Source: Thermocrispum municipale DSM 44069
GTDB lineage: Bacteria; Actinomycetota; Actinomycetes; Mycobacteriales; Pseudonocardiaceae
Length of the DNA stretch: 64,000 nucleotides
Direction: 5' to 3'
Assembly (NCBI RefSeq): GCF_000427825.1
Contig: NZ_ATYT01000014.1
Span: 43,958-107,957 of the forward strand
Positions 7,616-16,275 of the stretch are shown piece after piece. The first letter of the stretch is position 1. Every line of letters begins with the position of its first letter. A program made the position numbers and the translations under genes. The notes under the pieces were generated by a model. It was not told where the DNA came from. It did no database searches and was given only the letters and a program-made list of their open reading frames with translations.

Positions 7616-8362
7616 ATGACGACCATCGACATCACGCCACAACCAGAGCAGGTCGAGCTGACGCGCACCCGGGGCGCCCTCGCCGCGGTGTCCGTCGTGT
7701 TCGTGGCGATTCTGAACTTGATCTTGACGCTGACCATGCCCACCGTGTCGGACGAGGTGCTTGCCCAGCTCGACGACCTGGCGGCCGGGCGCGACCCGGA
7801 CTACACCCCGGATTTCTCCGAACTGCCCGACGACGTCCCGTCGGAGGTCACGGAGGTCTCCGCGCCGGTCGACGTCGCGAACGACTACGCCGCCTGGGAG
7901 TTGTTCAACGACCTGACCACGGTGATGTGGTTCGGGGCCGTCGTGGCGTTCCTGGTGTGGCTGTGGCGGGCACGCACGGTTGCCGGCGCCGTCGCCGACT
8001 GGCAGTTGGACCACTCACGGCCGAAGGCGATCTGGTCGTGGTTCGTGCCCGGCGTGAACCTGTTGCTGCCCTACCTCGTGGTCGCGGAGATCTGGCAGGC
8101 AAGCAAGCCGGACGACGACAACAGTGGTCGTGGTTTGCTGGTCGGCTGGTGGACGTGCTGGATCGTGTCGTTGTTCGCTTCGTTGTTCTCGGTGTACGAC
8201 CTGGCGACCACGTTGACCTCGCCCCAGCCGAGCGCGACGTTCTCCAACGGGGTGGCGGCGGCGTACGTGTCAGCGTTGGCAGTTGTCGGGGCCGCGGTGT
8301 TCCTGGTGCCGATCATCCAGCGCATCGACAGCTGGCAGATGGCTGCCGCCCAGCGTCGGTAA
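7616..8362 (+). CDS. DUF4328 domain-containing membrane protein
   Basis: 248-residue integral membrane protein. One membrane helix lies near the N-terminus (about residues 18-40), followed by an acidic extracellular loop rich in Asp/Glu (about 45-95), then four further helices. The conserved DUF4328 core is visible: a basic-SRPKAIWSW segment, FVPGVNLLLPYLVVAEIW, then a short ASKPDD loop. Function of the family is unknown. The ATG at 7616 follows GAGAGGACGGGAAGGA; the longer upstream frame lacks a better start. It lies just upstream of two ESX-type secreted proteins on the same strand, but a 12-bp-stem terminator separates them, so they are probably separate transcripts. Confidence 0.75.
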   Translation: MTTIDITPQPEQVELTRTRGALAAVSVVFVAILNLILTLTMPTVSDEVLAQLDDLAAGRDPDYTPDFSELPDDVPSEVTEVSAPVDVANDYAAWELFNDLTTVMWFGAVVAFLVWLWRARTVAGAVADWQLDHSRPKAIWSWFVPGVNLLLPYLVVAEIWQASKPDDDNSGRGLLVGWWTCWIVSLFASLFSVYDLATTLTSPQPSATFSNGVAAAYVSALAVVGAAVFLVPIIQRIDSWQMAAAQRR

Positions 8363-8376
8363 GCACACCTGCGCAC

Positions 8377-8407
8377 GACCGAGCTGACTCACGTTGTCAG
8401 CTCGGTC
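8377..8407 (+). terminator. Hairpin terminator after the DUF4328 gene
   Basis: GACCGAGCTGAC and GTCAGCTCGGTC form a perfect 12-bp stem with a 7-nt loop, 14 bp after the stop codon. There is no T-tract, as is common in actinobacteria. The remaining bases up to the next gene show no other feature. Confidence 0.75.
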
Positions 8408-8583
8408 GAGCGCTGTTCGGGGAACGCTTCGGCGGAATCTCGCGTCCAACATTCGCGCAGACGCCCGACAGTGGGCGCGATTGCGGAAAGCCGCCCGCAA
8501 GCGTGCACCACGCCATAGACTTCCCAGGCAGACAGCATGCGCCTGCGATGACTGTGGCGAGTGCGGAGAAAGAGGGGACGTTC

Positions 8584-8892
8584 ATGAGCCGCCGTTACGA
8601 CCCGGAGGCGATTGCCTCGTTGGCCAAGAAGGTTGCTGGGCTGACCGACGGCTACAACAAGACCAGCGACGATCTGGGTGACGGTGATCCTGGCACGGCG
8701 TTCGGGCATCTGAACAACGCCGCGTCGGCGGGCTCGACGGTCAAAGGCTTCTACAGCAATGTCAACAGCGAACTGAGGGCCGCGAGCAAGCTGGTGCAGG
8801 CGGCCGCGGACGCCCTGTCCGATGCCGCCGAGAGGTTGCGCAACGACGAAGACGAAACCGCACACACCTTCGGTGGCTCCAGGCGGGCGTGA
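8584..8892 (+). CDS. Small ESX/type VII secretion-associated helical protein
   Basis: 102-residue, Ala-rich, two-helix protein with a glycine/aspartate break in the middle (DLGDGDPG) and no cysteine, signal peptide or membrane helix. Size, helical hairpin design and the flanking gene match the WXG100/DUF2580 class of type VII secretion partners, although no W-x-G motif is present and the Y-x3-D/E export signal is not evident. The ATG at 8584 has a GAGGGGA ribosome site. Only 31 bp separate it from the larger WXG-peptidase gene, which implies co-transcription and perhaps a heterodimer for export. The ESX secretion machinery itself (EccC etc.) is not in this window. Confidence 0.6.
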   Translation: MSRRYDPEAIASLAKKVAGLTDGYNKTSDDLGDGDPGTAFGHLNNAASAGSTVKGFYSNVNSELRAASKLVQAAADALSDAAERLRNDEDETAHTFGGSRRA

Positions 8893-8923
8893 CCGGGACG
8901 AAGAGGGGAACCAGGGGTAGCCG

Positions 8924-10120
8924 ATGACGACCGCGGAAGAGAGAACGAGCACGCTCGATGACCCGTCGCGCGACCGTCCGCCTGCGATGGATGCCATCGA
9001 CAAACACGCCAAGCAGTCGGAGAAGCTCGATCCGTCCGCGGTCAACGAGCAGGCCCGCAAGGTCAGCACCGCGGCGACCAGCACCAATGACCTGGGCGAC
9101 GACCTGAAGGTGTTCCGCGAGGACGTCCTGCGCAACTGGGACGGCAAGGACGCGGAAGCCGTCGCCGAGCACCTGGAGAAGCTGAGCAAGGCCAGCTACA
9201 ACGTGAGCGACCGCGCCGAGGCGGCGAAGAAGATCCTCGAGCGCGTCGCCGAGATCCTGGAGAACGTCAAGAAGAAGGTCGCCCAGTTGGCCAAGGAGGC
9301 CAACGACAACGACGCGGAGAACCGCAAGCTCATCGCCGCCGCCCGCAGCAGGAAGAACAGCTCGGACGACGAGAACGAGATCGCCGCCGCGGCGTCGGAG
9401 ATCGAGCGGCTGCGCACCCTCAACGAGAAGGACGCCAACGGCAAGAAGGAGGAGATCGAGCGCGCGCTGGACGAGGCGGAGAAGGAGATCGACGACCTGC
9501 TCAAGCCGCTCGGTCTGGAGATCGAGGACGGCTTCGTCGAGCTGGTGCCCGCCAAGTCGACCGAGACCAAGACGTCCAGCAGCTCGCAGCCGGTGCACGA
9601 ACCCACCAGCTCGGGTCCGGTCACCGGCAGCGGCGGCGGTGGTGGCGGCGGTGGTGGTGGCGGCGCCGTCGGAGTGCCCGGGGACGGCCGCCCGGCCAAA
9701 CCGATCGACGCGCGCGGCGACAACCCGGCCAAGATCGCTGAGCGGTTCCTCGGCCGCAACGCCGGCGACCTGAAGATGAGCGGCGAGCTGCCTGCGATGC
9801 AGTCGTGGGTGCCGAACAACGTCAACTGCGCCAACTTCGTCTCCGGCTGTCTGGAAGCCGCCGGTCTCATCGACAAGGAGCAGGCGAGCGCCTCGGTCGC
9901 CCAGCTACGCGCCAACCTGAAGGCGGACGGCTGGCGTTCGATTCCGCTGTCCGAGGCCAAGCCGGGCGACGTGGTGATCTCCAACAACGGCGGGCACGTG
10001 GTGCTCTACGCGGGCGACGGCCGGTTCATCGGCTCGAACAACGTGAACCCGGACGGCTCGCAGCGCATCAGCTGGGGAGGTGGCGGTGGCCTCGTGGAGG
10101 TCCTGACTCCGCCGACGTAA
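8924..10120 (+). CDS. WXG-type ESX substrate with C-terminal CHAP/NlpC-P60-like cysteine peptidase domain
   Basis: 398-residue modular protein. Residues about 25-215 are long charged helices with a W72-D73-G74 motif at the expected helix break. A Ser/Thr/Pro stretch and a run of glycines (about 225-250) form a linker. The C-terminal 140 residues form a papain-like amidase fold: nucleophile C302 in NVNCANFVSG, a KPGDVVIS-like strand, and catalytic H358 in NGGHVVLYAG. There is no Sec signal peptide, consistent with type VII export as a complex with the preceding small protein. Likely role is cleavage of peptidoglycan cross-links, either as a remodelling enzyme or an antibacterial effector; no cognate immunity gene is recognised next to it. 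A bidirectional terminator follows. Confidence 0.72.
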   Translation: MTTAEERTSTLDDPSRDRPPAMDAIDKHAKQSEKLDPSAVNEQARKVSTAATSTNDLGDDLKVFREDVLRNWDGKDAEAVAEHLEKLSKASYNVSDRAEAAKKILERVAEILENVKKKVAQLAKEANDNDAENRKLIAAARSRKNSSDDENEIAAAASEIERLRTLNEKDANGKKEEIERALDEAEKEIDDLLKPLGLEIEDGFVELVPAKSTETKTSSSSQPVHEPTSSGPVTGSGGGGGGGGGGGAVGVPGDGRPAKPIDARGDNPAKIAERFLGRNAGDLKMSGELPAMQSWVPNNVNCANFVSGCLEAAGLIDKEQASASVAQLRANLKADGWRSIPLSEAKPGDVVISNNGGHVVLYAGDGRFIGSNNVNPDGSQRISWGGGGGLVEVLTPPT

Positions 10121-10138
10121 ACCGTAGGGACGGAGAAA

Positions 10139-10172
10139 GCGGCCGCCCCCGCCACGTGGTGGGGGCGGCCGC
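10139..10172. terminator. Strong bidirectional terminator
   Basis: GCGGCCGCCCCC pairs with GGGGGCGGCCGC across a short loop that is itself the palindrome CCACGTGG. The stem is flanked by AAA on the left and CTTT on the right, so it can serve both the WXG-peptidase gene from the left and the convergent hypothetical gene from the right. Confidence 0.85.
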
Positions 10173-10196
10173 CTTTCGTCGGGGCTTGCCAGGTGG

Positions 10197-10604
10197 TCAG
10201 ACTCCGATGACCGAGCGCGGGGCCTGGTGCTCGTCCGGCCAGGTCAGCCAGGCGACGTCGGTCGGGCCGATGGCGTACTCGAGCAGCCGCCACGACCGCA
10301 CGTCGGCGTCCGCGACCGCATTCTCGTCCTTCTTCAGCAGCGCCGCGTAGGTGTCGGACAGGGTGCCGTCAGCGGCCGCCGCCTGGTAGGAAGTGCCTGC
10401 GTAGTTCGGGCGCCCGCCGTCCGAGCCGCGCATCGTGCCCTGCACGAACACCCACGGTCCGAGCCGGTTCACCCGCTCGACGTCCAGCCGTATCCGCACG
10501 CCGAACGCTTCGCGCAACGGTGCGGCTGCCGCCTGGACGATCGCCTCACGTGCCGGCTCGTCTTCACCCAGCACGCGTGGAACGGATTCGGACGGGCTGT
10601 GCAT
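10197..10604 (-). CDS. Conserved hypothetical actinobacterial protein
   Basis: 135-residue soluble protein that I do not assign to a named family. It starts MHSPSESVPRVLGEDEP, has a valine-rich strand region (FGVRIRLDVERVN) and a tryptophan-rich C-terminus (WRLLEYAIGPTDVAWLTWP). No signal peptide, membrane helix or cysteine is visible. The mixed strand-helix pattern would suit a small alpha/beta fold. The ATG at 10604 is supported by GGGAGGAAG 6 nt upstream. It is transcribed alone, convergent with the WXG-peptidase gene and divergent from the DUF2243 gene; the 190-bp divergent spacer shows no clear operator. Confidence 0.6.
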   Translation of the reverse strand: MHSPSESVPRVLGEDEPAREAIVQAAAAPLREAFGVRIRLDVERVNRLGPWVFVQGTMRGSDGGRPNYAGTSYQAAAADGTLSDTYAALLKKDENAVADADVRSWRLLEYAIGPTDVAWLTWPDEHQAPRSVIGV

Positions 10605-10792
10605 CGAGCTTCCTCCCGACAGCAGGGCAGCGATTGATGGTGATGACGTCTCACGGTAGCGCGCCGGTGGCCTCGACGTTGGCGTTTCCGCCGAGTTCAC
10701 GCCCGTTCGCGAGTCTCGCACCTGGCGTTTTCGCGCCGGGCCGCCGCGGGTAGCCGTGGGCGCGGTATCGGCGGCCGTCGGGAGTGGCTCGG

Positions 10793-11242
10793 ATGCACCA
10801 GACGCGGATCCTTCCAGGGCGTTCGACGGGTGTCCTCGCGTTGATCGGCGCCGCGCTGATAGCGGCGATCGACGAGATCGTGTTCCACCAGATCCTGGCC
10901 TGGCACCACTTCTACGACCGATCCACCACCGAGCTCGGGTTGGTGTCGGACGGTTTGCTGCACACCGCCGAGGTTGTCGGGCTGGCTGCCGGACTCGTGC
11001 TGTACGCGGACCTGCGTCGGCGCAATGCGTTGTCGGTGCCACATGCGTGGGCGGGCTTGTTCCTCGGCCTGGGTGGATTCCAGCTCTTCGACGGGTTGGT
11101 CAACCACAAGGTTCTGCGCGTTCACCAGGTGCGCTACGGCGTGGACACGCTTCCGTATGACTTCGTCTGGAGCGGGGTCGGGGTCGCGCTGTCGGCCGTC
11201 GGCGTGGGGTTGGCCGTGCGCGCGAAACGGGCGCGGACATGA
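10793..11242 (+). CDS. DUF2243 domain-containing membrane protein
   Basis: About 150 residues with four membrane helices. Histidine- and aspartate-rich conserved blocks typical of DUF2243 are present: DEIVFHQIL, WHHFYDRST, FDGLVNHKVLRVHQVRYG. The clustered His residues near membrane faces suggest metal handling, but no function is proven for the family. The ATG at 10793 has GGGAG 8 nt upstream; a GTG three codons earlier is an alternative. Its stop overlaps the start of the CtaG gene as ATGA, so the two are translationally coupled, pointing to a joint role around copper or cytochrome oxidase assembly. Confidence 0.85.
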   Translation: MHQTRILPGRSTGVLALIGAALIAAIDEIVFHQILAWHHFYDRSTTELGLVSDGLLHTAEVVGLAAGLVLYADLRRRNALSVPHAWAGLFLGLGGFQLFDGLVNHKVLRVHQVRYGVDTLPYDFVWSGVGVALSAVGVGLAVRAKRART

Positions 11243-12009
11243 CCGCACCAGGGTTCGTGGACTGGTTGCTCGGCACGACGGTGGTGCTCGCAGCGGCCGC
11301 ATATCTGCGCGCGGCGGCGTCGTTGCGCAGACGCGGGGACACCTGGCCGCGTCGCCGAGATGTCGCGTTCGCGGCCGGTGGGTTCGCGTTCCTTGCCGCG
11401 CTGCTGGTCCCCGTGCCCGGTGGTCCGTTCACCGCGCACATGGCGCAGCACGTTGTTCTCGCGATGGCTGCCCCGTTGCTGCTCGTGCTCGGGCGGCCGG
11501 TCACCCTGATGCTGCGGGTTGCGCCGTCGTCGGTGCGTCGAGGCGTGCTGGCGGTCGCTCATTCGCGAGCGGCCGTCGTGCTGCTGTTCCCACCGCTGGC
11601 TGCGGTGCTGGACGTCGGTGGGTTGTGGCTGCTGTATCGCACATCGTTGGCTTCGGCGACCCATCACGACGAGTGGCTGCGCTCCGCCGTGCAGCTGCAC
11701 GTCGTGCTCGCCGGGTTGCTCTTCACGTTCGTGGTGTGCCAGCTCGACCCGGTCCGGCGCCGGTGGAACGTGGTCTGGCGGGGGCTGACCTTGTTGGGTG
11801 CAGGCGCGGCACACGCCATCCTGGCCAAAACGCTCCACGCCTGGCCGCCGCCCGGCACGAACTTCACCGCTGCGGACGTGCAGGGTGGCGCGCAGATCAT
11901 GTACTACGGCGGCGATCTGGTCGAGCTGGCGCTGGCTGCGGCGCTTGCCCGGCAGTGGTACGTCCGTAGCGGCCGCGCGCGAAGGTTCGCTTCCCGAGGC
12001 TTCGGGTAG
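11239..12009 (+). CDS. Cytochrome c oxidase assembly protein, CtaG/caa3 family
   Basis: 256-residue polytopic membrane protein of the Caa3_CtaG family, with about seven membrane helices. Family landmarks include the conserved histidines in TAHMAQHVVLAMAAPLLLVLG (first part) and in QLHVVLAGLLFTFVV, and the C-terminal MYYGGDLVEL motif. Members are implicated in copper delivery to, or assembly of, haem-copper oxidases. The start overlaps the DUF2243 stop by 4 bp. A second, fused CopD-CtaG protein is encoded at 33.8-35.9 kb, so this genome has at least two CtaG-type proteins. The molybdopterin enzyme gene follows after only 8 bp and may share the transcript. Confidence 0.85.
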   Translation: MTAPGFVDWLLGTTVVLAAAAYLRAAASLRRRGDTWPRRRDVAFAAGGFAFLAALLVPVPGGPFTAHMAQHVVLAMAAPLLLVLGRPVTLMLRVAPSSVRRGVLAVAHSRAAVVLLFPPLAAVLDVGGLWLLYRTSLASATHHDEWLRSAVQLHVVLAGLLFTFVVCQLDPVRRRWNVVWRGLTLLGAGAAHAILAKTLHAWPPPGTNFTAADVQGGAQIMYYGGDLVELALAAALARQWYVRSGRARRFASRGFG

Positions 12010-12017
12010 GCCGGAGC

Positions 12018-14468
12018 ATGGCAGGCAAGAACGTACGGACAAGCCGGGACGCCGTCGCTGATCCATGGGGGAGCCGCACCCCCTACGGCCAAGGGGAGAC
12101 CTGGCCGGTCCGGGTCGACATGCGTCTCGATGACGGCATCTCCGTCGACGACGTCGACGTCTGGGTGCAGACCGCCTCGGTGCTGCACTCCAACGGCGAC
12201 GCGATGGACATCGCGGTGGCCGGCGGGCGCATGGTCGGGGTGCGCGGGCGCGCGGTCGACCGGATCAACCACGGTCGGCTCGACGTGAAGGACCTGTTCG
12301 GTTGGCAGGCCAATGCCTCGACCGATCGCCTGACCCGTCCGCTGGTACGAAAGGACGGACGCCTTGTCGAGACCGATTGGGACACCGCGCTCGACCGCGT
12401 CGTGGCGGTCAGCCGCGAACTGCTCGATTCGCACGGCCCGACCGCGCTCGCGTTCTACACCAGCGGCCAGCTGTTCCTCGAGGAGTACTACACGCTCGCG
12501 GCGATAGCCCGTGGCGGCATCGGCACCCCACACCTGGACGGCAACACCCGGCTGTGCACGGCGACCGCGGGCGAGGCGCTGAAGGAAAGCTTCGGCTGTG
12601 ACGGCCAGCCGGGCTCCTACACCGACTTCGACCACGCCGACGTCATCGCCGCGTACGGCCACAACATCGCGGAGACGCAGAGCGTGCTGTGGTCACGGAT
12701 CCTCGACCGCCGCGCCGGGCCGAATCCGCCGACGCTGCTGTGCGTCGACCCGCGCCCGACCCGGGTCGCCCGCGAAGCGGACATCCACTTGGCGCCGCTG
12801 CCGGGAACCAACATGGCGCTGATGAACGGGCTGCTGCACGAAATCGTGGTCAACGGCTGGGTCGACGAGGACTGGATCGACCGCGCCACGGTCGGCTACG
12901 ACGATCTGGTCTCGGTGGTGGCGGACTACCCGCCGGAGCGCGTCGCCGAGATCACCGGGCTGGATCCCGGCCAACTGCGCGAAGCCGCCCGCGTGCTCGG
13001 CACGGCCGAGCGCCTGGTGTCCACCGTCCTGCAAGGCTTCTACCAGTCACATCAGGCCACCGCGGCGTCGGTCGCGGTCAACAACGTGCACCTCGTTCGC
13101 GCCATGCTCGGGCGACCGGGATGTGGCGTGTTCCAGATGAACGGCCAGCCCACCGCGCAGAACACCAGGGAATGCGGTGCCGACGGCGACATGCCCGGAT
13201 TCCGTAACTGGGCGAACGAACGCCACATGGCCGAGCTCGCCGAGCTGTGGAACGTCGACCTGGCGGACATCCCGCACTCGGGCCCGCCGACCCCGGCGAT
13301 GGACATCATCGCGGGCATCGAGGACGGCTCGATCCGTCAGTTGTGGGTCAGCGGGACGAACCCCGCGGTGTCGCTGCCGGAACTGGACCGGATTCGCCGG
13401 CTGCTCGGTGGCGAGGATCTGCACCTTGTCGTGCAGGACCTGTATCTGACCGAAACCGCCGCACTGGCCGACGTCGTCCTCCCGGCAGCGGCGTGGGGCG
13501 AGAAGCTGGGCGCGTTCACCAACGCCGACCGCACGGTGCACCTGTCCGACAAGGCCGTCGAGCCTCCCGGCGAGGCGCGACCCGACCTGGAGATCTTCCT
13601 CGACTTCGCGCGCAAGATGCGGCTGGTCGACCGCGAAGGCGCGCCGTTCCCACCGTGGCACGACGCCCCGTCCGCGTTTGCCGCGTGGCAGCGGGCCAGC
13701 GCCGGCCGTCCGTGCGACTACACCGGACTGTCCTACGAGAAGCTGCGAGGCGGTAGTGGGATTCCCTGGCCGTGCGACGCCGAACATCCCGACGGAGCGG
13801 AACGCCTGCACGCCGACGGCTTCCCCGCGCATCCCGACTACTGCGAGCAGTTCGGCAAGGATCTGGTGACGGGTGAGCCGGTCAGTGAGGAGGAGTACCG
13901 GCGCTGGAACCCGCAGGGGCGGGCGATGATCAAAGCCGCGCCGTACGTCCCGCTCGAGGAGAGGCCCGACGACGTCTACCCCTTCTACCTGATCACCGGT
14001 CGCACGCTGACCCAATTCCACACGCGCACCAAGACCGGCCGAGTACGACAGCTGTCGGATTCCGCGCCGCAGGTGTGGGTGGAGATCAACGTCTCGGACG
14101 CCGTCGACCTCGACCTGACCGAGGGTGATCTGGTGCGCGTCGAGACACGCAGGGGAGAGGTACTAGCCCGGGTGCGGCCCACCGACATCCGGCGTGGGGT
14201 GCTGTTCCTGCCGTTCCACTACGGCTATTGGGATGCCGAGGCCGACGACCGGCAACGAGCCGCCAACGAGCTGACTCCGACGACGTGGGATCCCGTCTCG
14301 AAGCAGCCCTTGTTCAAAACGGGCGCGGCCGCGCTCGCGATCGTCGCGCAGGCGGAGGGATCCGTCGCCCCGGCGCCGACGCACACCGCATCCGCGCCCG
14401 CAGCGGGTTCCGTCGCGCCGACCACCGGTGGCGATCAAGCACTCGTGGTGGAGAACCCCGTCGGGTGA
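12018..14468 (+). CDS. Molybdopterin oxidoreductase (nitrate reductase/formate dehydrogenase-like) lacking the N-terminal Fe-S ligands
   Basis: 816-residue DMSO-reductase-superfamily enzyme with molybdopterin-binding domains and a C-terminal MGD-binding domain (ITGRTLTQFHT..., then FLPFHYGYWD near the end). The probable molybdenum ligand is C180 in RLCTATAG, in the region where Nas/Nap enzymes carry theirs. The usual N-terminal C-x2-C-x3-C cluster is replaced with identical spacing by S54-x2-H57-x3-D61 (TASVLHSNGD), so a [4Fe-4S] cluster of the normal type should not form. The tail (after about residue 775) is Ala/Pro-rich and low in complexity. No nitrate or formate accessory subunits are adjacent. 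Activity and electron partner are unknown; the neighbouring CtaG gene hints at a respiratory link. Confidence 0.85.
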   Translation: MAGKNVRTSRDAVADPWGSRTPYGQGETWPVRVDMRLDDGISVDDVDVWVQTASVLHSNGDAMDIAVAGGRMVGVRGRAVDRINHGRLDVKDLFGWQANASTDRLTRPLVRKDGRLVETDWDTALDRVVAVSRELLDSHGPTALAFYTSGQLFLEEYYTLAAIARGGIGTPHLDGNTRLCTATAGEALKESFGCDGQPGSYTDFDHADVIAAYGHNIAETQSVLWSRILDRRAGPNPPTLLCVDPRPTRVAREADIHLAPLPGTNMALMNGLLHEIVVNGWVDEDWIDRATVGYDDLVSVVADYPPERVAEITGLDPGQLREAARVLGTAERLVSTVLQGFYQSHQATAASVAVNNVHLVRAMLGRPGCGVFQMNGQPTAQNTRECGADGDMPGFRNWANERHMAELAELWNVDLADIPHSGPPTPAMDIIAGIEDGSIRQLWVSGTNPAVSLPELDRIRRLLGGEDLHLVVQDLYLTETAALADVVLPAAAWGEKLGAFTNADRTVHLSDKAVEPPGEARPDLEIFLDFARKMRLVDREGAPFPPWHDAPSAFAAWQRASAGRPCDYTGLSYEKLRGGSGIPWPCDAEHPDGAERLHADGFPAHPDYCEQFGKDLVTGEPVSEEEYRRWNPQGRAMIKAAPYVPLEERPDDVYPFYLITGRTLTQFHTRTKTGRVRQLSDSAPQVWVEINVSDAVDLDLTEGDLVRVETRRGEVLARVRPTDIRRGVLFLPFHYGYWDAEADDRQRAANELTPTTWDPVSKQPLFKTGAAALAIVAQAEGSVAPAPTHTASAPAAGSVAPTTGGDQALVVENPVG

Positions 14469-14469
14469 C

Positions 14470-16257
14470 TTACTCGCCGGGGGCCAGTTCCTGCGCCTTG
14501 GCGCGGATGCCTTCCATGAGCATGCGCCACGCGCCGCGATCGCCCTTGCCGAGAGCCTCCGCGGTCGCCTTGAGCTGATCCAGTCCGACGTGCGGCGGAA
14601 TCGGCGGCACCTCGGGGTCGCAGACCACGTCGAGCACGACCGGGCGGTCGGCCGCCAGCGCGCGGTCCCACGCGGGTCCGAGGGCTTCCGGGGTTTCCAC
14701 CCGAATGCCGTCCAACCCCATGGCGGTGGCGACGTCGGCATAGGAGACATCCGGCAGCGCCTGCGACGGCTCGAACCTCGGTTCCGCGCTGAGCGCCCGC
14801 TGCTCCCAGGTCACCTGGTTCAAGTCGTTGTTGTGCAGCACGCAGACCGCGAACCGCCGATCCGGCCACAAGTGGTGGTAGTGCCGCACGGTCAGCAGCT
14901 CCGCCATGCCGTTCATCTGCATGGCGCCGTCGCCGACCAGCGCGACCACGGGTCGGTGCGGGTCGGCGAACTTCGCGCCGATGGCGTACGGCACGCCGCA
15001 ACCCATCGAGGCCAGCGTGCCGGACAGCGAACAGCGCACCTGGCCGCGGATCTGCAGCTGCCGGGCGTACCAGTTGGCCACCGATCCGGAATCCGCGGTG
15101 ACGACGGCATTGTCCGGCAGGCGAACGGACAGCTCCCACACGATCCGCATCGGGTTGACCGGGTTGGCGTCCAGCATCGCCTGCTGCTCGGCCACCGTGT
15201 GCCAATCCGCCACGATCTCGCGTACCCACTCGCCCCACGACGGGTCACCGGCGGAATCCAGCAGGGGAAGGAGCGCGCGCAATGTGGCGGTCGCGTCGCC
15301 GACCAGGGGCACTTCGACGGGGTACCGCATGCCGATGGAGCCGCCGTCGATGTCGATCTGCACCGCGCGCGCCTGGCCGTACTCCGGCAAGAACTGCGAG
15401 TACGGGAAGTTCGAGCCGACGATGAGCAGCGTGTCGCACTCGGTCATCAGCTGCCAGCTGGCGCGCGTGCCGAGCAGGCCGATCGAGCCGGTCACGTACG
15501 GCAGGTCGTCCGGAAGCACGTCCTTGCCGAGCAGCGCCTTGCTCACCCCGGCACCCAGCAGCTCGGCCACTCGGCGGATCTCGTCGCCCGCGCCGCGGGC
15601 ACCCTGCCCGACGAGGATCGCCGGGCGGGATCCGGCGTTGAGAACCTCGGCGGCCGCGGCGAGCTGTGCTCGGTCGGGGATCGACGTCGTCCGGAGCGGT
15701 GCGGGCGGACTGGACGGTACGTGCTTGAACTCGTGCGCCGGCGCGCGGTACGGCAGGTCCTGGACGTCCGCGGGAATGATCAACGCGGTGACCGTGCGCC
15801 GGGTTTGCGCGGTGCGCATGGCCCGGTCGAGCGCGTTCGGCAGCTGCTCGGCGGCGTTGACCTCGACCAGGTACTCGTGCGCGACGTCCTTGAACAGCGC
15901 CTGCAAGTCGATCTCTTGTTGGTAGCTGCCGCCCATCGCGGTCCTGGCCGTCTGGCCGACGATCGCGACGACCGGGACGTGGTCGAGCTTGGCGTCGTAC
16001 AGGCCGTTGAGCAGGTGCACCGCGCCCGGGCCGGATGTCGCCAGGCACACCGCGGGCTGTCCGCTGAACTTCGCCCGCCCGACCGCTGCCAGTGCGGCGG
16101 TCTCCTCGTGGCGGGTCTGCACGAACCGCGGGCGGTTACCCGCGCGACCCAGTGCGGCGAGGATGCCGTTGATGCCGTCGCCGGAATAGCCGAAAAGCTG
16201 GGCGACCCCCCATTCCTGCAGGCGCGCTACCAGGTGATCAGCGACCGTGATGCTCAT
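14470..16257 (-). CDS. Thiamine-diphosphate enzyme, pyruvate oxidase/pyruvate:quinone oxidoreductase-like
   Basis: 595-residue ThDP enzyme resembling PoxB-type proteins. Features in order: pyrimidine domain with the activating glutamate in TRHEETAAL; TSGPGAVHLLNGLYDAKLD (here in part), typical of the family; a central domain with VGQGARGAGDE; and the pyrophosphate domain with LVGDGAMQMNG and the asparagine in LHNNDLNQVTWEQR. PoxB-type enzymes oxidise pyruvate to acetate and CO2 and pass electrons from FAD to quinone at the membrane. The C-terminus keeps an extended helix that could be the lipid-activation region. It is convergent with the molybdopterin gene (1 bp between stops) and lies 18 bp downstream of a small basic protein gene. 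Confidence 0.82.
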   Translation of the reverse strand: MSITVADHLVARLQEWGVAQLFGYSGDGINGILAALGRAGNRPRFVQTRHEETAALAAVGRAKFSGQPAVCLATSGPGAVHLLNGLYDAKLDHVPVVAIVGQTARTAMGGSYQQEIDLQALFKDVAHEYLVEVNAAEQLPNALDRAMRTAQTRRTVTALIIPADVQDLPYRAPAHEFKHVPSSPPAPLRTTSIPDRAQLAAAAEVLNAGSRPAILVGQGARGAGDEIRRVAELLGAGVSKALLGKDVLPDDLPYVTGSIGLLGTRASWQLMTECDTLLIVGSNFPYSQFLPEYGQARAVQIDIDGGSIGMRYPVEVPLVGDATATLRALLPLLDSAGDPSWGEWVREIVADWHTVAEQQAMLDANPVNPMRIVWELSVRLPDNAVVTADSGSVANWYARQLQIRGQVRCSLSGTLASMGCGVPYAIGAKFADPHRPVVALVGDGAMQMNGMAELLTVRHYHHLWPDRRFAVCVLHNNDLNQVTWEQRALSAEPRFEPSQALPDVSYADVATAMGLDGIRVETPEALGPAWDRALAADRPVVLDVVCDPEVPPIPPHVGLDQLKATAEALGKGDRGAWRMLMEGIRAKAQELAPGE

Positions 16258-16275
16258 GTCCTGCGACGGACCGGG

